From Desulfovibrio sp. JC022 (GTDB lineage Bacteria > Desulfobacterota > Desulfovibrionia > Desulfovibrionales > Desulfovibrionaceae): a stretch of DNA of 64,000 bases. The stretch covers positions 1-64,000 of the forward strand of contig NZ_VOPZ01000007.1 in NCBI RefSeq assembly GCF_010470665.1. The letters run 5' to 3'. The position numbers and the translations under genes were made by a program. The notes under the pieces are model-generated. The model saw only the letters and a list, made by a program, of their open reading frames with translations, searched no databases and was not told the origin of the DNA. Below, piece after piece: positions 50,692 to 58,968 of the stretch. Within the stretch, counting starts at the first letter, position 1. Each line of letters opens with the position of its first letter.

Positions 50692-51852
50692 CTACATGGC
50701 GTCGCTGGCGTCAAGTTCCTCGATCTGTTTGTCGATTTCCTTTTGCAGCTTTGCGGGCAGGCCCATAATGTCAACATTCAGGAAGCCGCGCACGATGGTT
50801 GAGGTTGCTTCGTCCTCATCCATACCGCGGGCCATGAGATATTCAATCTCTTCCTGCGCAATTTTACCGACTGCGGCTTCATGGGAAAGCTCAACACCTT
50901 CCACGGTAGCTTCCAACTCAGGAACAGCGTGAATACGTCCGCCGCCGAGAATAAGTCCCTGACACTCGATATGTCCGCGTGCGGGAACATTGTTACCCTG
51001 AATATGGCCACGGGAAATAATGGTACCGCCAGTGGTGATAGTGCGGGAAATGGTTTCCGCTTTGGTGTTGGGTGCATTCTGAATGATCCGGGTTCCAGTA
51101 TCGACATGGGAACCTTCAGGGGCAACCAAAACTGAATTGAAACGGGCAACAGAACCTTCACCGTTAAGGAAAATAGTCGGATATGACTTGAGATCCTTAA
51201 CCCTTTTCATCAGCACGTAGTTGTTGATGAGTGTTCCGCCCTCTTCAACAACACCCATGGTGCTGGGACGGACAACAGTATTTTCACCCCAGTTATGAAC
51301 CATGGTGAAAGTGAGTTTACCGCCCTTTTTAACGTAAAATTCGGACAGACCGAAATGTCCACCGGAAAACTTGTCGTGCGCAGCAGCACAACCGGTAATA
51401 ATGTGCAGTTCGGAATCTTCCTCTACAACCACGATGTTGTGGATGTTCTGACCGGAATTCTCGGATTTGAGGAAGAGACAGGACTGGACGGGCTTTTCAA
51501 TCTTGGCACCTTTCTTGGTACGTACAAAGTAACCGCCATGCAGATTATCTGCTGCGTTGCGGGTGAACTCGTCCTTGTCTTTATCAATGAGCTTGAAGTA
51601 GTAATCAGGCAGGCCGTCGTATTTATCAAGGGCCTTTTTGATATCCATGACTTCAACATCTTTATCATTAGTGCCGCAGTGTACGTTGGAGTGGTCAACC
51701 TGCATAAAGGTAGCACTGACGTCTGTAGCATCAACGTCAACACCGGCCATGATCAACTGCTCTTTTTCTTCAGCTTCAATTGAGGAAAGATCTTCAATTA
51801 CTGCGTGTTCCAGACCATCAAATTTAAAATCGTTAAGATCAATTTTTTTCAT
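50692..51852 (-). CDS. SufB-like Fe-S scaffold (minimal SMS type)
   Basis: 386 residues, SufBD domain. The C-terminal beta-helix has the SufB block QNAPNTKAETISRTITTGGT, NVPARGHIECQGLILGGG and AVPELEATVEGVELSHEAAV, with HEAAVGKI the conserved end. It is shorter than SufB of the Suf operon and lies directly after sufC with no sufD, sufS, sufE or sufU. This is the gene content of the two-gene SMS (SmsCB) system of anaerobes. It assembles Fe-S clusters with SufC ATPase. Confidence 0.9.
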   Translation of the reverse strand: MKKIDLNDFKFDGLEHAVIEDLSSIEAEEKEQLIMAGVDVDATDVSATFMQVDHSNVHCGTNDKDVEVMDIKKALDKYDGLPDYYFKLIDKDKDEFTRNAADNLHGGYFVRTKKGAKIEKPVQSCLFLKSENSGQNIHNIVVVEEDSELHIITGCAAAHDKFSGGHFGLSEFYVKKGGKLTFTMVHNWGENTVVRPSTMGVVEEGGTLINNYVLMKRVKDLKSYPTIFLNGEGSVARFNSVLVAPEGSHVDTGTRIIQNAPNTKAETISRTITTGGTIISRGHIQGNNVPARGHIECQGLILGGGRIHAVPELEATVEGVELSHEAAVGKIAQEEIEYLMARGMDEDEATSTIVRGFLNVDIMGLPAKLQKEIDKQIEELDASDAM

Positions 51853-51877
51853 GATATTTCTCCGTGGATTTACACTG

Positions 51878-52642
51878 CTAGTTCAGGCATTTCACGCATT
51901 CTTTGTATCCGTACTTACGGATATGCTCCAGAATATCGCGGGGTCTGGCTTCACAGCAGAGATGTCCGTTAAAAAGGACCTGTCCACGGTCAGCATTGAT
52001 GTAATCCAGAATGTGTCCGGTATGGGTGATGATCAGTCCACAGGTATTTGTGCCCTTCTTCATCTTCTGCTCTTTCATGCTCAGATCAAGATTGGGCTTG
52101 ATTTCACCATCAAGCAGGGTGCGGACCATTTTACCGATCAGGTGCATGTTTTCGAGGTCAACGCCGGATTCAGGCTCATCGAAAAGCAGCAGGCCGGGAT
52201 TCTGGGCCATGAGCTGAAGCAGCTCCGAACGCTTGATTTCACCACCGGAAAAACCGGAGTTGATATCGCGGTCAAGAAAGTTGGTCATATTAACGCGCTG
52301 GGCCAGCATCTCTACATCCACATTGGAACCGTTACCGCACATCTTTACCAGATGACGTGTTTTCAGACCGTGGATGGTCGGGGGACGCTGAAAAGACATG
52401 CCTATGCCGAGACGGGCACGTTCATAAATGGGGGCGTAGGTGATATCTTCACCTTTAAAAGTAATCTTGCCCTGGGTAATCTCATAGTTACTGAAGCCCA
52501 TAAGGGTCATGAGCAGGGAGGTCTTACCGGAACCGTTGGGCCCGAAAAGGATGAAAGTCTCCCCTTCTTTTATATGCAGGTTGAGGCCTTTGATGACCTC
52601 CTTGTCGCCGATACTGACGTGCAAATCTTCTATTTTAAGCAT
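51878..52642 (-). CDS. sufC: SufC-like ATPase of Fe-S cluster assembly
   Basis: 254 residues. ABC ATPase motifs: Walker A GPNGSGKTS, signature FSGGEIKRSELLQL, Walker B LLLFDEPESGVD, then the SufC-type LIITHTGHILDYI. It powers the SufB scaffold rather than transport. GAGG lies upstream of the ATG. A 25-bp gap separates it from the sufB-like gene. Confidence 0.92.
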   Translation of the reverse strand: MLKIEDLHVSIGDKEVIKGLNLHIKEGETFILFGPNGSGKTSLLMTLMGFSNYEITQGKITFKGEDITYAPIYERARLGIGMSFQRPPTIHGLKTRHLVKMCGNGSNVDVEMLAQRVNMTNFLDRDINSGFSGGEIKRSELLQLMAQNPGLLLFDEPESGVDLENMHLIGKMVRTLLDGEIKPNLDLSMKEQKMKKGTNTCGLIITHTGHILDYINADRGQVLFNGHLCCEARPRDILEHIRKYGYKECVKCLN

Positions 52643-52924
52643 TGAAATTCCTCACTTTATAAGCGAAAAGCCAAAAATGGAGTTATTTAGTCGAATTAAG
52701 TACGCTTTGAAGAGCTAATAAAATTCACTTTTCAAGTCCAGAATAAATAATGATTAATTTCACAATATCCAGATTTAATGCCCAAACGCACGTTATGAAA
52801 AATGGTGACGACTCTGAAAAAGTCAAGGTACAAAATAGAAAAACTCAAATTTCCTGAATAGAAAGATTTACTTCGCGCCGGATAATGACTAATTTGATAG
52901 CTCATTTTTTCAGGAGAAATTTTT
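52643..52924. other. Intergenic region between sufC and the Smr gene
   Basis: 282 bp, AT-rich, flanked by divergent genes. No gene, no convincing promoter or dyad beyond a TATAAA-like word near sufC. Nothing else seen. Confidence 0.5.
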
Positions 52925-53668
52925 ATGGCTAAGAAAAAAATGAGTTCCCTGTCAGACCTCAAGGGGCTCAAATTCAAAGAAGACAAGAAAGAAGAACATG
53001 TACCCAAGGCGGTCCGAAAGGCTCTTGAAGCTGTTAAGAAGAAGCCCGCCCCCATAGAGCCGGAAGAAAAGGAAATTGAAGTGGACGATGATCAGGCATT
53101 CATGGATGCCATGAACGGAGTTAAGCGCATGGATCGCTCTACCGTTGCCCCCCAGAAACCGAAGCCGACCCCGCCCCCTAAAATATCGGAAGATGAGGAA
53201 GGCAAGGAATACCTGAGCAGCCTTGTGTCCGGTAAAATAGAATTTGAACTGGAATATTCCGATGAATTCATGTTCGGCTATGTACGCGGAACCGATTCCA
53301 AGGTATTTCAAAAGCTCAAGGCCGGAGCCTTCAGTTATGAATCGCACATTGACCTGCACGGTATGAATTCCGAACAGGCTTTTGACAACCTGCTCTTTTT
53401 CATTCGCGAATCTTTTTTACAGGGCAACCGTTGTGTGCTGGCTGTGACCGGACGCGGTAAGAACTCACCGGGTGGACATTCCGTACTCAAGCGGGAAATT
53501 CAGGACTGGCTGACCCGCGATCCCTTCCGCCGCGTGGTGCTGGCTTTTTGTACTGCCCAGCCCAAAGACGGCGGCGCCGGAGCTTTATACATCCTGCTGC
53601 GCAAGCAGAAGAAAGTGCAAGGCAAGGTCAAATGGGATAAAGGCATTAATTGGGGAAAAGAATTTTAA
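52925..53668 (+). CDS. Smr domain protein
   Basis: 247 residues. A basic, lysine-rich N-terminal part (FKEDKKEEHVPKAVRKALEA) and a proline-rich linker are followed by a Smr nuclease domain (about 140-240): IDLHGMNSEQAFDNLLFFIR with the DLHG metal/nucleic-acid motif, VTGRGKNSPGG (GRG motif), then LKREIQDWLTRDPFRRVVLA. Stand-alone Smr proteins act as endonucleases on DNA or RNA. No MutS2 core is present. GGAG lies before the ATG. Composite repeat D follows the stop. Confidence 0.85.
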   Translation: MAKKKMSSLSDLKGLKFKEDKKEEHVPKAVRKALEAVKKKPAPIEPEEKEIEVDDDQAFMDAMNGVKRMDRSTVAPQKPKPTPPPKISEDEEGKEYLSSLVSGKIEFELEYSDEFMFGYVRGTDSKVFQKLKAGAFSYESHIDLHGMNSEQAFDNLLFFIRESFLQGNRCVLAVTGRGKNSPGGHSVLKREIQDWLTRDPFRRVVLAFCTAQPKDGGAGALYILLRKQKKVQGKVKWDKGINWGKEF

Positions 53669-53677
53669 GAATTGGTT

Positions 53678-53864
53678 GATGCGCTTCGCGCTTTTTGATG
53701 AATAGATTTGCCTCCGGCGGCCAGAGAAACTTTTTGATTCGCCACCTCCTGTGGCTCACCCCTTCGGGGCGTTGCCTTTCAGAAAACGTCCAAATCCGCT
53801 TTCCTGCGGATTTGTGGAAGAAGTTTCTCTGGACTCTTCAAAAACTTTTATTACGGCTTCGCCG
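53678..53864 (+). repeat. Composite intergenic repeat, copy D, with insertion
   Basis: GATGCGCTTCGCGC, TTGCCTCCGGCGGCC, then the left hairpin arm CAGAGAAACTTTTTG; about 80 bp (53737-53817) separate it from the right arm AAGTTTCTCTGG (53821 on), and CTCTTCAAAAACTTTTATTA then CGGCTTCGCCG close the element. The inserted DNA has its own hairpins (CCCCTTCGGGG; AAATCCGCTTTCCTGCGGATTT, arms AAATCCGC/GCGGATTT). Orientation matches transcription of both neighbours. Confidence 0.8.
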
Positions 53865-53888
53865 GGTGTTATTTTAAAAGGATTCTTC

Positions 53889-54911
53889 GTGGAAATTTTT
53901 GATAATCCTGATCGTATTAAGCTGGCTTTTGGAATTCCGTTTTTTAATATGGATTTCAATGAGCTGATGCTGACCGTGGGAGAACGTGCCGGCGCGAAAG
54001 AAAAGACTATGATTTTCGCGCCCTCTTTCCCGTGGCTTATGGATTATGCCAAGTATCCCAATTTATGCCCGGATTGTGCAGACTTCATTCTTCCTACAGA
54101 TTCGGAAATGGTCAGCTTAGCCGAAAAAGCTGAAATCAAGCTGAAAATGCCTTTGGAATATTTTGAAATCCCGGAACAAATCGCCCGCATCTGCGCCCAC
54201 TACGGATTCAGCCTGCTCCATGTTTCTGAATCGGCACTGAAAACTGATATCCTTATCCGTGACGGCTACGTACCCCTGTCGTGGGACTTATTCACTAATT
54301 TTAAGACCACGGGCGATCTGGATGAAATTGATATACAATCAATTGTCGGCAGTGCTAATAATCTACGCCCGGACATTGTACTTATCTCAGCCCCGCCCGA
54401 ATCCATCAGCAGTTGTGTACCTAAAATCTATGAACAGCTCCACAACTGTGTGCTGATTTGCGTCCCGCAGGATATGGACAAAAATAAAGTTGCGGACAAG
54501 CTGGATAACATCTTTATCCCGCTGCTGCTTCTACGCGAAGAGATTAATTTTCTGGACGAAATCAAACGCAAGGCTTCAATGGCCCTGCCATCTTCTGTGA
54601 GATTTGACGAAAGTAGCATTCCGCCGACAATTACAATCTCCGGCACCCTTGATGCGGGGATAACCCCTGATTTGATTCGCACCGGAACCCGTATGCTGAA
54701 ACGCAATTTTTCCCCGGCACTGGATTTATCCGCAACCCATGCGACTTCAGTCAAAGGGATGGAAGCCCTGTGCTTCCTGAGCCGTAAATTCCGTGATGCC
54801 GGAAAAAAACTTCGCATATCCGAAATTTCAGATGAACTGCAAAATACCCTGCATAGTTCAGGCGTACTATCTTACTTTGTTGATTATCCCGGCATTCTGG
54901 ACGATTTATAA
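53889..54911 (+). CDS. Protein with C-terminal STAS-like domain
   Basis: 340 residues from a GTG at 53889 preceded by AAAGGA. A longer frame to an upstream ATG at 53751 runs through composite repeat D and yields atypical sequence, so it is rejected. The N-terminal 230 residues are soluble and of unknown type (IFAPSFPWLMDYAKYPNLC, then CPDCADFILPTDSEMV). The last 90 residues look like a STAS domain: TITISGTLDAGITPDLI, then DLSATHATSVKGMEALCFLS with the Ser loop, and EISDELQNTLHSSGVLSYF. STAS domains act as anti-anti-sigma or stress-switch partners. The N-terminal domain is not recognised. Confidence 0.6.
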   Translation: MEIFDNPDRIKLAFGIPFFNMDFNELMLTVGERAGAKEKTMIFAPSFPWLMDYAKYPNLCPDCADFILPTDSEMVSLAEKAEIKLKMPLEYFEIPEQIARICAHYGFSLLHVSESALKTDILIRDGYVPLSWDLFTNFKTTGDLDEIDIQSIVGSANNLRPDIVLISAPPESISSCVPKIYEQLHNCVLICVPQDMDKNKVADKLDNIFIPLLLLREEINFLDEIKRKASMALPSSVRFDESSIPPTITISGTLDAGITPDLIRTGTRMLKRNFSPALDLSATHATSVKGMEALCFLSRKFRDAGKKLRISEISDELQNTLHSSGVLSYFVDYPGILDDL

Positions 54912-54946
54912 CCAAAAGTTCCCCTTCCCCAGCCGTCGGATACATC

Positions 54947-57289
54947 TTAAAGCATATTCACCGGGTCAAGATCCATGGTGATGCGAATCTGTTTTTTGTC
55001 AGGATTACGGCGCGATATTTGAGCGTAAAGCTCGCGGGTCTTCATCCAATCATCAGACTTAAGCAGACAGTTAAACCGCTTGCGTCCGCGCAACTGGGCC
55101 AACGGAGCGGGAACAGGTCCCATGGCCATAATTCCGGCCTCTTTTGCCGCATCGCGAATCATACTGAAAAATTGAGGACAGAGATGCTCCCCCTCCCAGC
55201 CCATGGGATGGCTGATGCGGATCAGAGTCAACTTGGTGAACGGCGGATAACGAAACCTGCGCCGCTTCTCAATTTCCTTCTCAAAAAATGTTTTGTAATC
55301 GGCAGAAGTTACCGCCCCCCAGATAGGATTCTGCGGGTTGCGGGTCTGGATAATGACCTCTCCGGGCTTCTCGCCCCTGCCCGCACGCCCGGAAACCTGC
55401 ACCAGAAGCTGAAATGTTCGCTCGGCTGAACGGTAATCAGGCAGGTTAAGCCCCAGATCACCCTCGGAAACAACTACCAGCGTTACGCCGGGAAAGTTGT
55501 GCCCCTTGGAAAGCATCTGAGTACCGACCAGTACCTGCGCATCACCTCTGGCAAAACTCTTCAAAATTTCATCCAACCGTTCCTGCCTGCGGGTCGAATC
55601 GCGGTCCATGCGCAAAATTTTCGTTTCCGGCGGCAGAGCCTTGGCAACCTGCTCTTCAAGCCGCTCCGTACCGCCCCCCAAGGGCATGAGATTGCTCCCA
55701 CCGCAAGTAGCGCACGGCAAAGGGAAATGATAGGCATTGCCGCAATAGTGGCAGATTACCCGCTCCCGTCCTTTGTGGTAGGTCATACTCACATTGCAAT
55801 GCGGACACTTAAACGGTTCTTCGCAATCTGTGCAGTAAATGAGCGGAGAAAAACCACGGCGGTTAAGCATGACCACGGCCTGCTCTCCCCTCTCCACCAC
55901 CTCTTTCAAACGGGCTTCTGTTTCCGGGGCAAAAGGCTCTTCCGGGTTCTTGATGGCACTGGTATCGACCACCTTGACCGCAGGAAGTACGGATTTGCCG
56001 ACCCGTTTTTCCATGGAAATAACTTCAAAAGCACCCTGCTGCGCTGCGTGAAAAGTCTTAATGTCAGGGGTTGCCGAACCGAGAACCAGCAGACTTCCGG
56101 TCATATGGGCCAGCACATAGGCCACTTCCTTAGCTTGATAAGGCAATCGCTCTTCCTGCTTGTAGGATTCGTCATGCTCCTCATCAATAATTATCAGGCC
56201 GGGATTACGCACCGGAAGAAAGAGAGCCGAGCGGGTGCCGACGATCAGGGCCGGGCTGTCATCCTCGGCAAGTGCGCGGAAAATAGCTTCCTTGCGTACC
56301 GGGGTCTGGTAACCGTGATAAAGATATTTACGTGTTTCCGGAAACAGCGGGCAGATGCCGTTCCACAAAGCGTAGGCAAGAGCAATCTCCGGAACCAGCA
56401 CAATTACAGACTTGCCCTGCTCCATGCATTTGCGGGCCGCAGTCATGTAGACGAGAGTCTTACCACTCCCGGTGATCCCGTGCAGCAGCTTAACCGCACT
56501 TTTAGGTTCATCAAGAGCCGCAAGCAGTTCATCAATGGCAAGCTGCTGTTGTTCCGAAGGGGTAAAGTCCCACTTAGGTCCGGTTGCAGCACACTTTTCT
56601 GACGGATTACGCTCTTCTTCAGGAGGCGGACCGATCTTGACCAGCGAATCGGAATGAAGCTTTTTAATCACTCCGTTGGTCCAGTCCCCCATGATATTTT
56701 TCAAAAATCCTTTTTCACGGGGACCGTTCTCAAAAATAAATTCCAGAATCTGCAACTGACGGGCAGCATTGGGACGCACAGGCCACGGAGGATCGGAAGT
56801 CAGGCTGACATATTCTTCCTTTTCAATGGAAGCAGGCAGACTTACATTCATCCGCCCTTCATCATAAATTTTGACCAGTTCCATACGCCGCTCCGAAGGA
56901 AGACGGGCAATATCCAGAGCCTTAAGCCTTGCAGGGAAAGAACGGTCTGCAACTTTAAAAGAGACCTTGGCACTGCGAAACCGCTTGGGAACAACATTCT
57001 CCAGCACCTTACCCAAGGGCTGCATCTGGCGGGCACCGATGTTGCGGTAGAGCTTGAAGTGATTGGAATTTAAAAGCGGTTCTCGCTCAAGAGGCCAGAT
57101 AACGGATTTGAGTTCCACATTTTCCGGCAGATTATCCACAGTCTCAATAAGAAAAGCCACCCGCACGGAACGCCCCAAAGGCACGAGAACCCGCTGTCCT
57201 TCCATGAGTTCGGGAAGGTCGGCGGGTGCTTCGTATGTGTAAATTGAATATGGTGGGCTGGCGAGACAGGCCTGCCAGAGAGTTGTCAT
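54947..57289 (-). CDS. priA: Primosomal replication restart protein PriA
   Basis: 780 residues. Walker A GITGSGKTLVY, DEEHDESYKQEERLPYQ, two zinc sites in CTDCEEPFKCPHCNVSMTY then CHYCGNAYHFPLPCATCGG, and late helicase motifs VQVSGRAGRGEKPGEVI. N-terminal DNA-binding part present. It reloads the replisome at stalled forks as a 3'-5' helicase. Two bases after the upstream hypothetical's stop; no PriB/PriC/DnaT genes seen here. Confidence 0.95.
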   Translation of the reverse strand: MTTLWQACLASPPYSIYTYEAPADLPELMEGQRVLVPLGRSVRVAFLIETVDNLPENVELKSVIWPLEREPLLNSNHFKLYRNIGARQMQPLGKVLENVVPKRFRSAKVSFKVADRSFPARLKALDIARLPSERRMELVKIYDEGRMNVSLPASIEKEEYVSLTSDPPWPVRPNAARQLQILEFIFENGPREKGFLKNIMGDWTNGVIKKLHSDSLVKIGPPPEEERNPSEKCAATGPKWDFTPSEQQQLAIDELLAALDEPKSAVKLLHGITGSGKTLVYMTAARKCMEQGKSVIVLVPEIALAYALWNGICPLFPETRKYLYHGYQTPVRKEAIFRALAEDDSPALIVGTRSALFLPVRNPGLIIIDEEHDESYKQEERLPYQAKEVAYVLAHMTGSLLVLGSATPDIKTFHAAQQGAFEVISMEKRVGKSVLPAVKVVDTSAIKNPEEPFAPETEARLKEVVERGEQAVVMLNRRGFSPLIYCTDCEEPFKCPHCNVSMTYHKGRERVICHYCGNAYHFPLPCATCGGSNLMPLGGGTERLEEQVAKALPPETKILRMDRDSTRRQERLDEILKSFARGDAQVLVGTQMLSKGHNFPGVTLVVVSEGDLGLNLPDYRSAERTFQLLVQVSGRAGRGEKPGEVIIQTRNPQNPIWGAVTSADYKTFFEKEIEKRRRFRYPPFTKLTLIRISHPMGWEGEHLCPQFFSMIRDAAKEAGIMAMGPVPAPLAQLRGRKRFNCLLKSDDWMKTRELYAQISRRNPDKKQIRITMDLDPVNML

Positions 57290-57291
57290 TT

Positions 57292-58056
57292 TTATTCCGA
57301 TTTATTGAGTCTGAGACATTTTTTCAAAAATTCGTAAACCTGACCGGAAGGAACTCCGCATCCCTTGGACTTTTTAACCGCAACCGGAGAAAAGACCACA
57401 GGCGAAATCTTCTTGCGAATACTCTTCCACTGGATATTGAAATCAAGGATATCATCACCCATTTTCAAAGTCCCGGTGTGAGGCAGCATGAATCCGGCAA
57501 ATTTGGAAAAAGTACCGAAACTTATTTCCTGCTGCGGACCCAGTACAATCTTAAGCGGTGAAAAATTTTCATTATTAAACCAGATTTGAGGAGAGGTTTC
57601 ATCCCCCTGCTCCGCGCCGAAAACAAAAGCCGGGGTATTATCGTAAAACCCGTAACTCTTGGTTGCATTGGTCACCCCGATGGACATCCAGTCCGAAACC
57701 GGATCATCCGGGGCCCAAAATTGAAGCATAGACGGGGGCATCCCAGCGTCAGCAGGACATTGGGCAATGGTCTTAAAATACTGTCCTACAGATTTTGCCT
57801 CAACAGTAGCATTGCTGCCCGCTTCGGAAAATGTCTGCTGCCAATGATCATGCCCGCGCTTAATGACAAGGGTTGTTCCCGGTTCTGAAGGAAAGGTCAA
57901 TTCAGCTTCATATGAAGTCAATGCACCGTATTTCTGGTACATTGTCTCATCGATTTCCTCGTCAGACGGAAAAAAAGCCCTTGCCGGGCTGCTGCAAAAC
58001 AGACTCACGGCAAGGACTGAAAGTATCACATAAGTATTTAAATTCTTTACGAACAA
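57292..58056 (-). CDS. Secreted protein of unknown function
   Basis: 254 residues. Signal peptide with VSLFCSSPARAFFPSDEE (cleavage near ARA). The mature part is rich in beta strands: LTFPSEPGTTLVIKRGHDHW, FWAPDDPVSDWMSIGVTNAT, KIVLGPQQEISFGTFSKF; a lipocalin/LolA-like barrel is conceivable, but no family was recognised. It overlaps the galU stop by 10 bp and is 2 bp from priA, so it is in the galU-priA transcript. Confidence 0.6.
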   Translation of the reverse strand: MFVKNLNTYVILSVLAVSLFCSSPARAFFPSDEEIDETMYQKYGALTSYEAELTFPSEPGTTLVIKRGHDHWQQTFSEAGSNATVEAKSVGQYFKTIAQCPADAGMPPSMLQFWAPDDPVSDWMSIGVTNATKSYGFYDNTPAFVFGAEQGDETSPQIWFNNENFSPLKIVLGPQQEISFGTFSKFAGFMLPHTGTLKMGDDILDFNIQWKSIRKKISPVVFSPVAVKKSKGCGVPSGQVYEFLKKCLRLNKSE

Positions 58057-58916
58057 GACAAAAGCTCCCGCAATCTGGCTACAACGTCATCACGCAGCCC
58101 CTCGTCCTGAAGGGCGAAGTAAACATTTGCGGTAAGATAATCTACCCAGTCCCCGGCGTCAAACCTTTGTCCGCGAAGTTTCACGGCCAGCAGTTTGTTA
58201 TCCTGAGCCAGACCCTGCAAAGCGTCGGTGAGCTGAATTTCTCCACCCACACCCGGCTCAAGTCTTTCCAGATGATCAAAAATCTCAGGCAGCAGAACAT
58301 AACGCCCTACAATTGCCAGCCTCGAAGGAGCCTGACCGATAGGGGGTTTTTCCACCAGAGAACGGACTCTGTACATGCCCGGCGCAAATTCCTCACCCTG
58401 AATAATTCCGTAACGATCCACCTTGTTGTCAGGCACTTCAATAACGCCGACAACAGCCATATTTTCGGTACGGGCAGCATCAATCAGCTGCTTGATACCC
58501 GGCTCAAGGCCGAACATAAGGTCATCACCGACCATTACAGCAAAGGGATCGTTCTTGCAGACTTCCTTGGCACAGAGAACAGCATGACCCAAGCCAAGCT
58601 GTTTTTTCTGACGCACGGAAATGATATTAACCATCTCCGCCACCTTTCTCACTTCTTCAAGGGCCTCGGTCTTTCCGCCGCGCTCAAGTACATCCTCAAG
58701 GGAGAGGTTGTAATCAAAGTGGTCTTCAATGATCTTTTTGTTCTGGTTGTTAATAAAAACAACATCGGTCAGTCCGCTGGACATGGCCTCTTCAACCACG
58801 TGCTGCACAACGGGCTTTTTGAAAATCGGCAGCATTTCCTTGGGAATGTTCTTGGTGGCAGGCAATGATCTTGTACCCCATCCAGCAACCGGAACAATAA
58901 CTTTTTTGATGACCAT
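58047..58916 (-). CDS. galU: UTP-glucose-1-phosphate uridylyltransferase
   Basis: 289 residues. The nucleotide loop VPVAGWGTRSLPATKNIPKE matches the GalU start; GLGHAVLCAKE, VMVGDDLMFG and VEKPPIGQAPSRLAIVGRY follow in order. It makes UDP-glucose from UTP and glucose-1-phosphate, needed for envelope polysaccharides. 52 bp follow glmM; overlapped by the next secreted-protein gene. Confidence 0.96.
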   Translation of the reverse strand: MVIKKVIVPVAGWGTRSLPATKNIPKEMLPIFKKPVVQHVVEEAMSSGLTDVVFINNQNKKIIEDHFDYNLSLEDVLERGGKTEALEEVRKVAEMVNIISVRQKKQLGLGHAVLCAKEVCKNDPFAVMVGDDLMFGLEPGIKQLIDAARTENMAVVGVIEVPDNKVDRYGIIQGEEFAPGMYRVRSLVEKPPIGQAPSRLAIVGRYVLLPEIFDHLERLEPGVGGEIQLTDALQGLAQDNKLLAVKLRGQRFDAGDWVDYLTANVYFALQDEGLRDDVVARLRELLSCS

Positions 58917-58968
58917 TGATCATATCTCCTTGAAAAGATTCGGTCTTATCTTGCGACCGAAGGAATTA

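Noticed and set aside
53751-53888. Extended N-terminus of the STAS gene
   Set aside because: Would be encoded by composite repeat DNA; the GTG at 53889 has AAAGGA.
55499-56602. Open frame of 367 codons on the plus strand
   Set aside because: Antisense to priA; shadow of a GC-biased codon pattern.
57873-58868. Open frame of 331 codons on the plus strand
   Set aside because: Antisense to galU and the secreted-protein gene; no motif or ribosome site.
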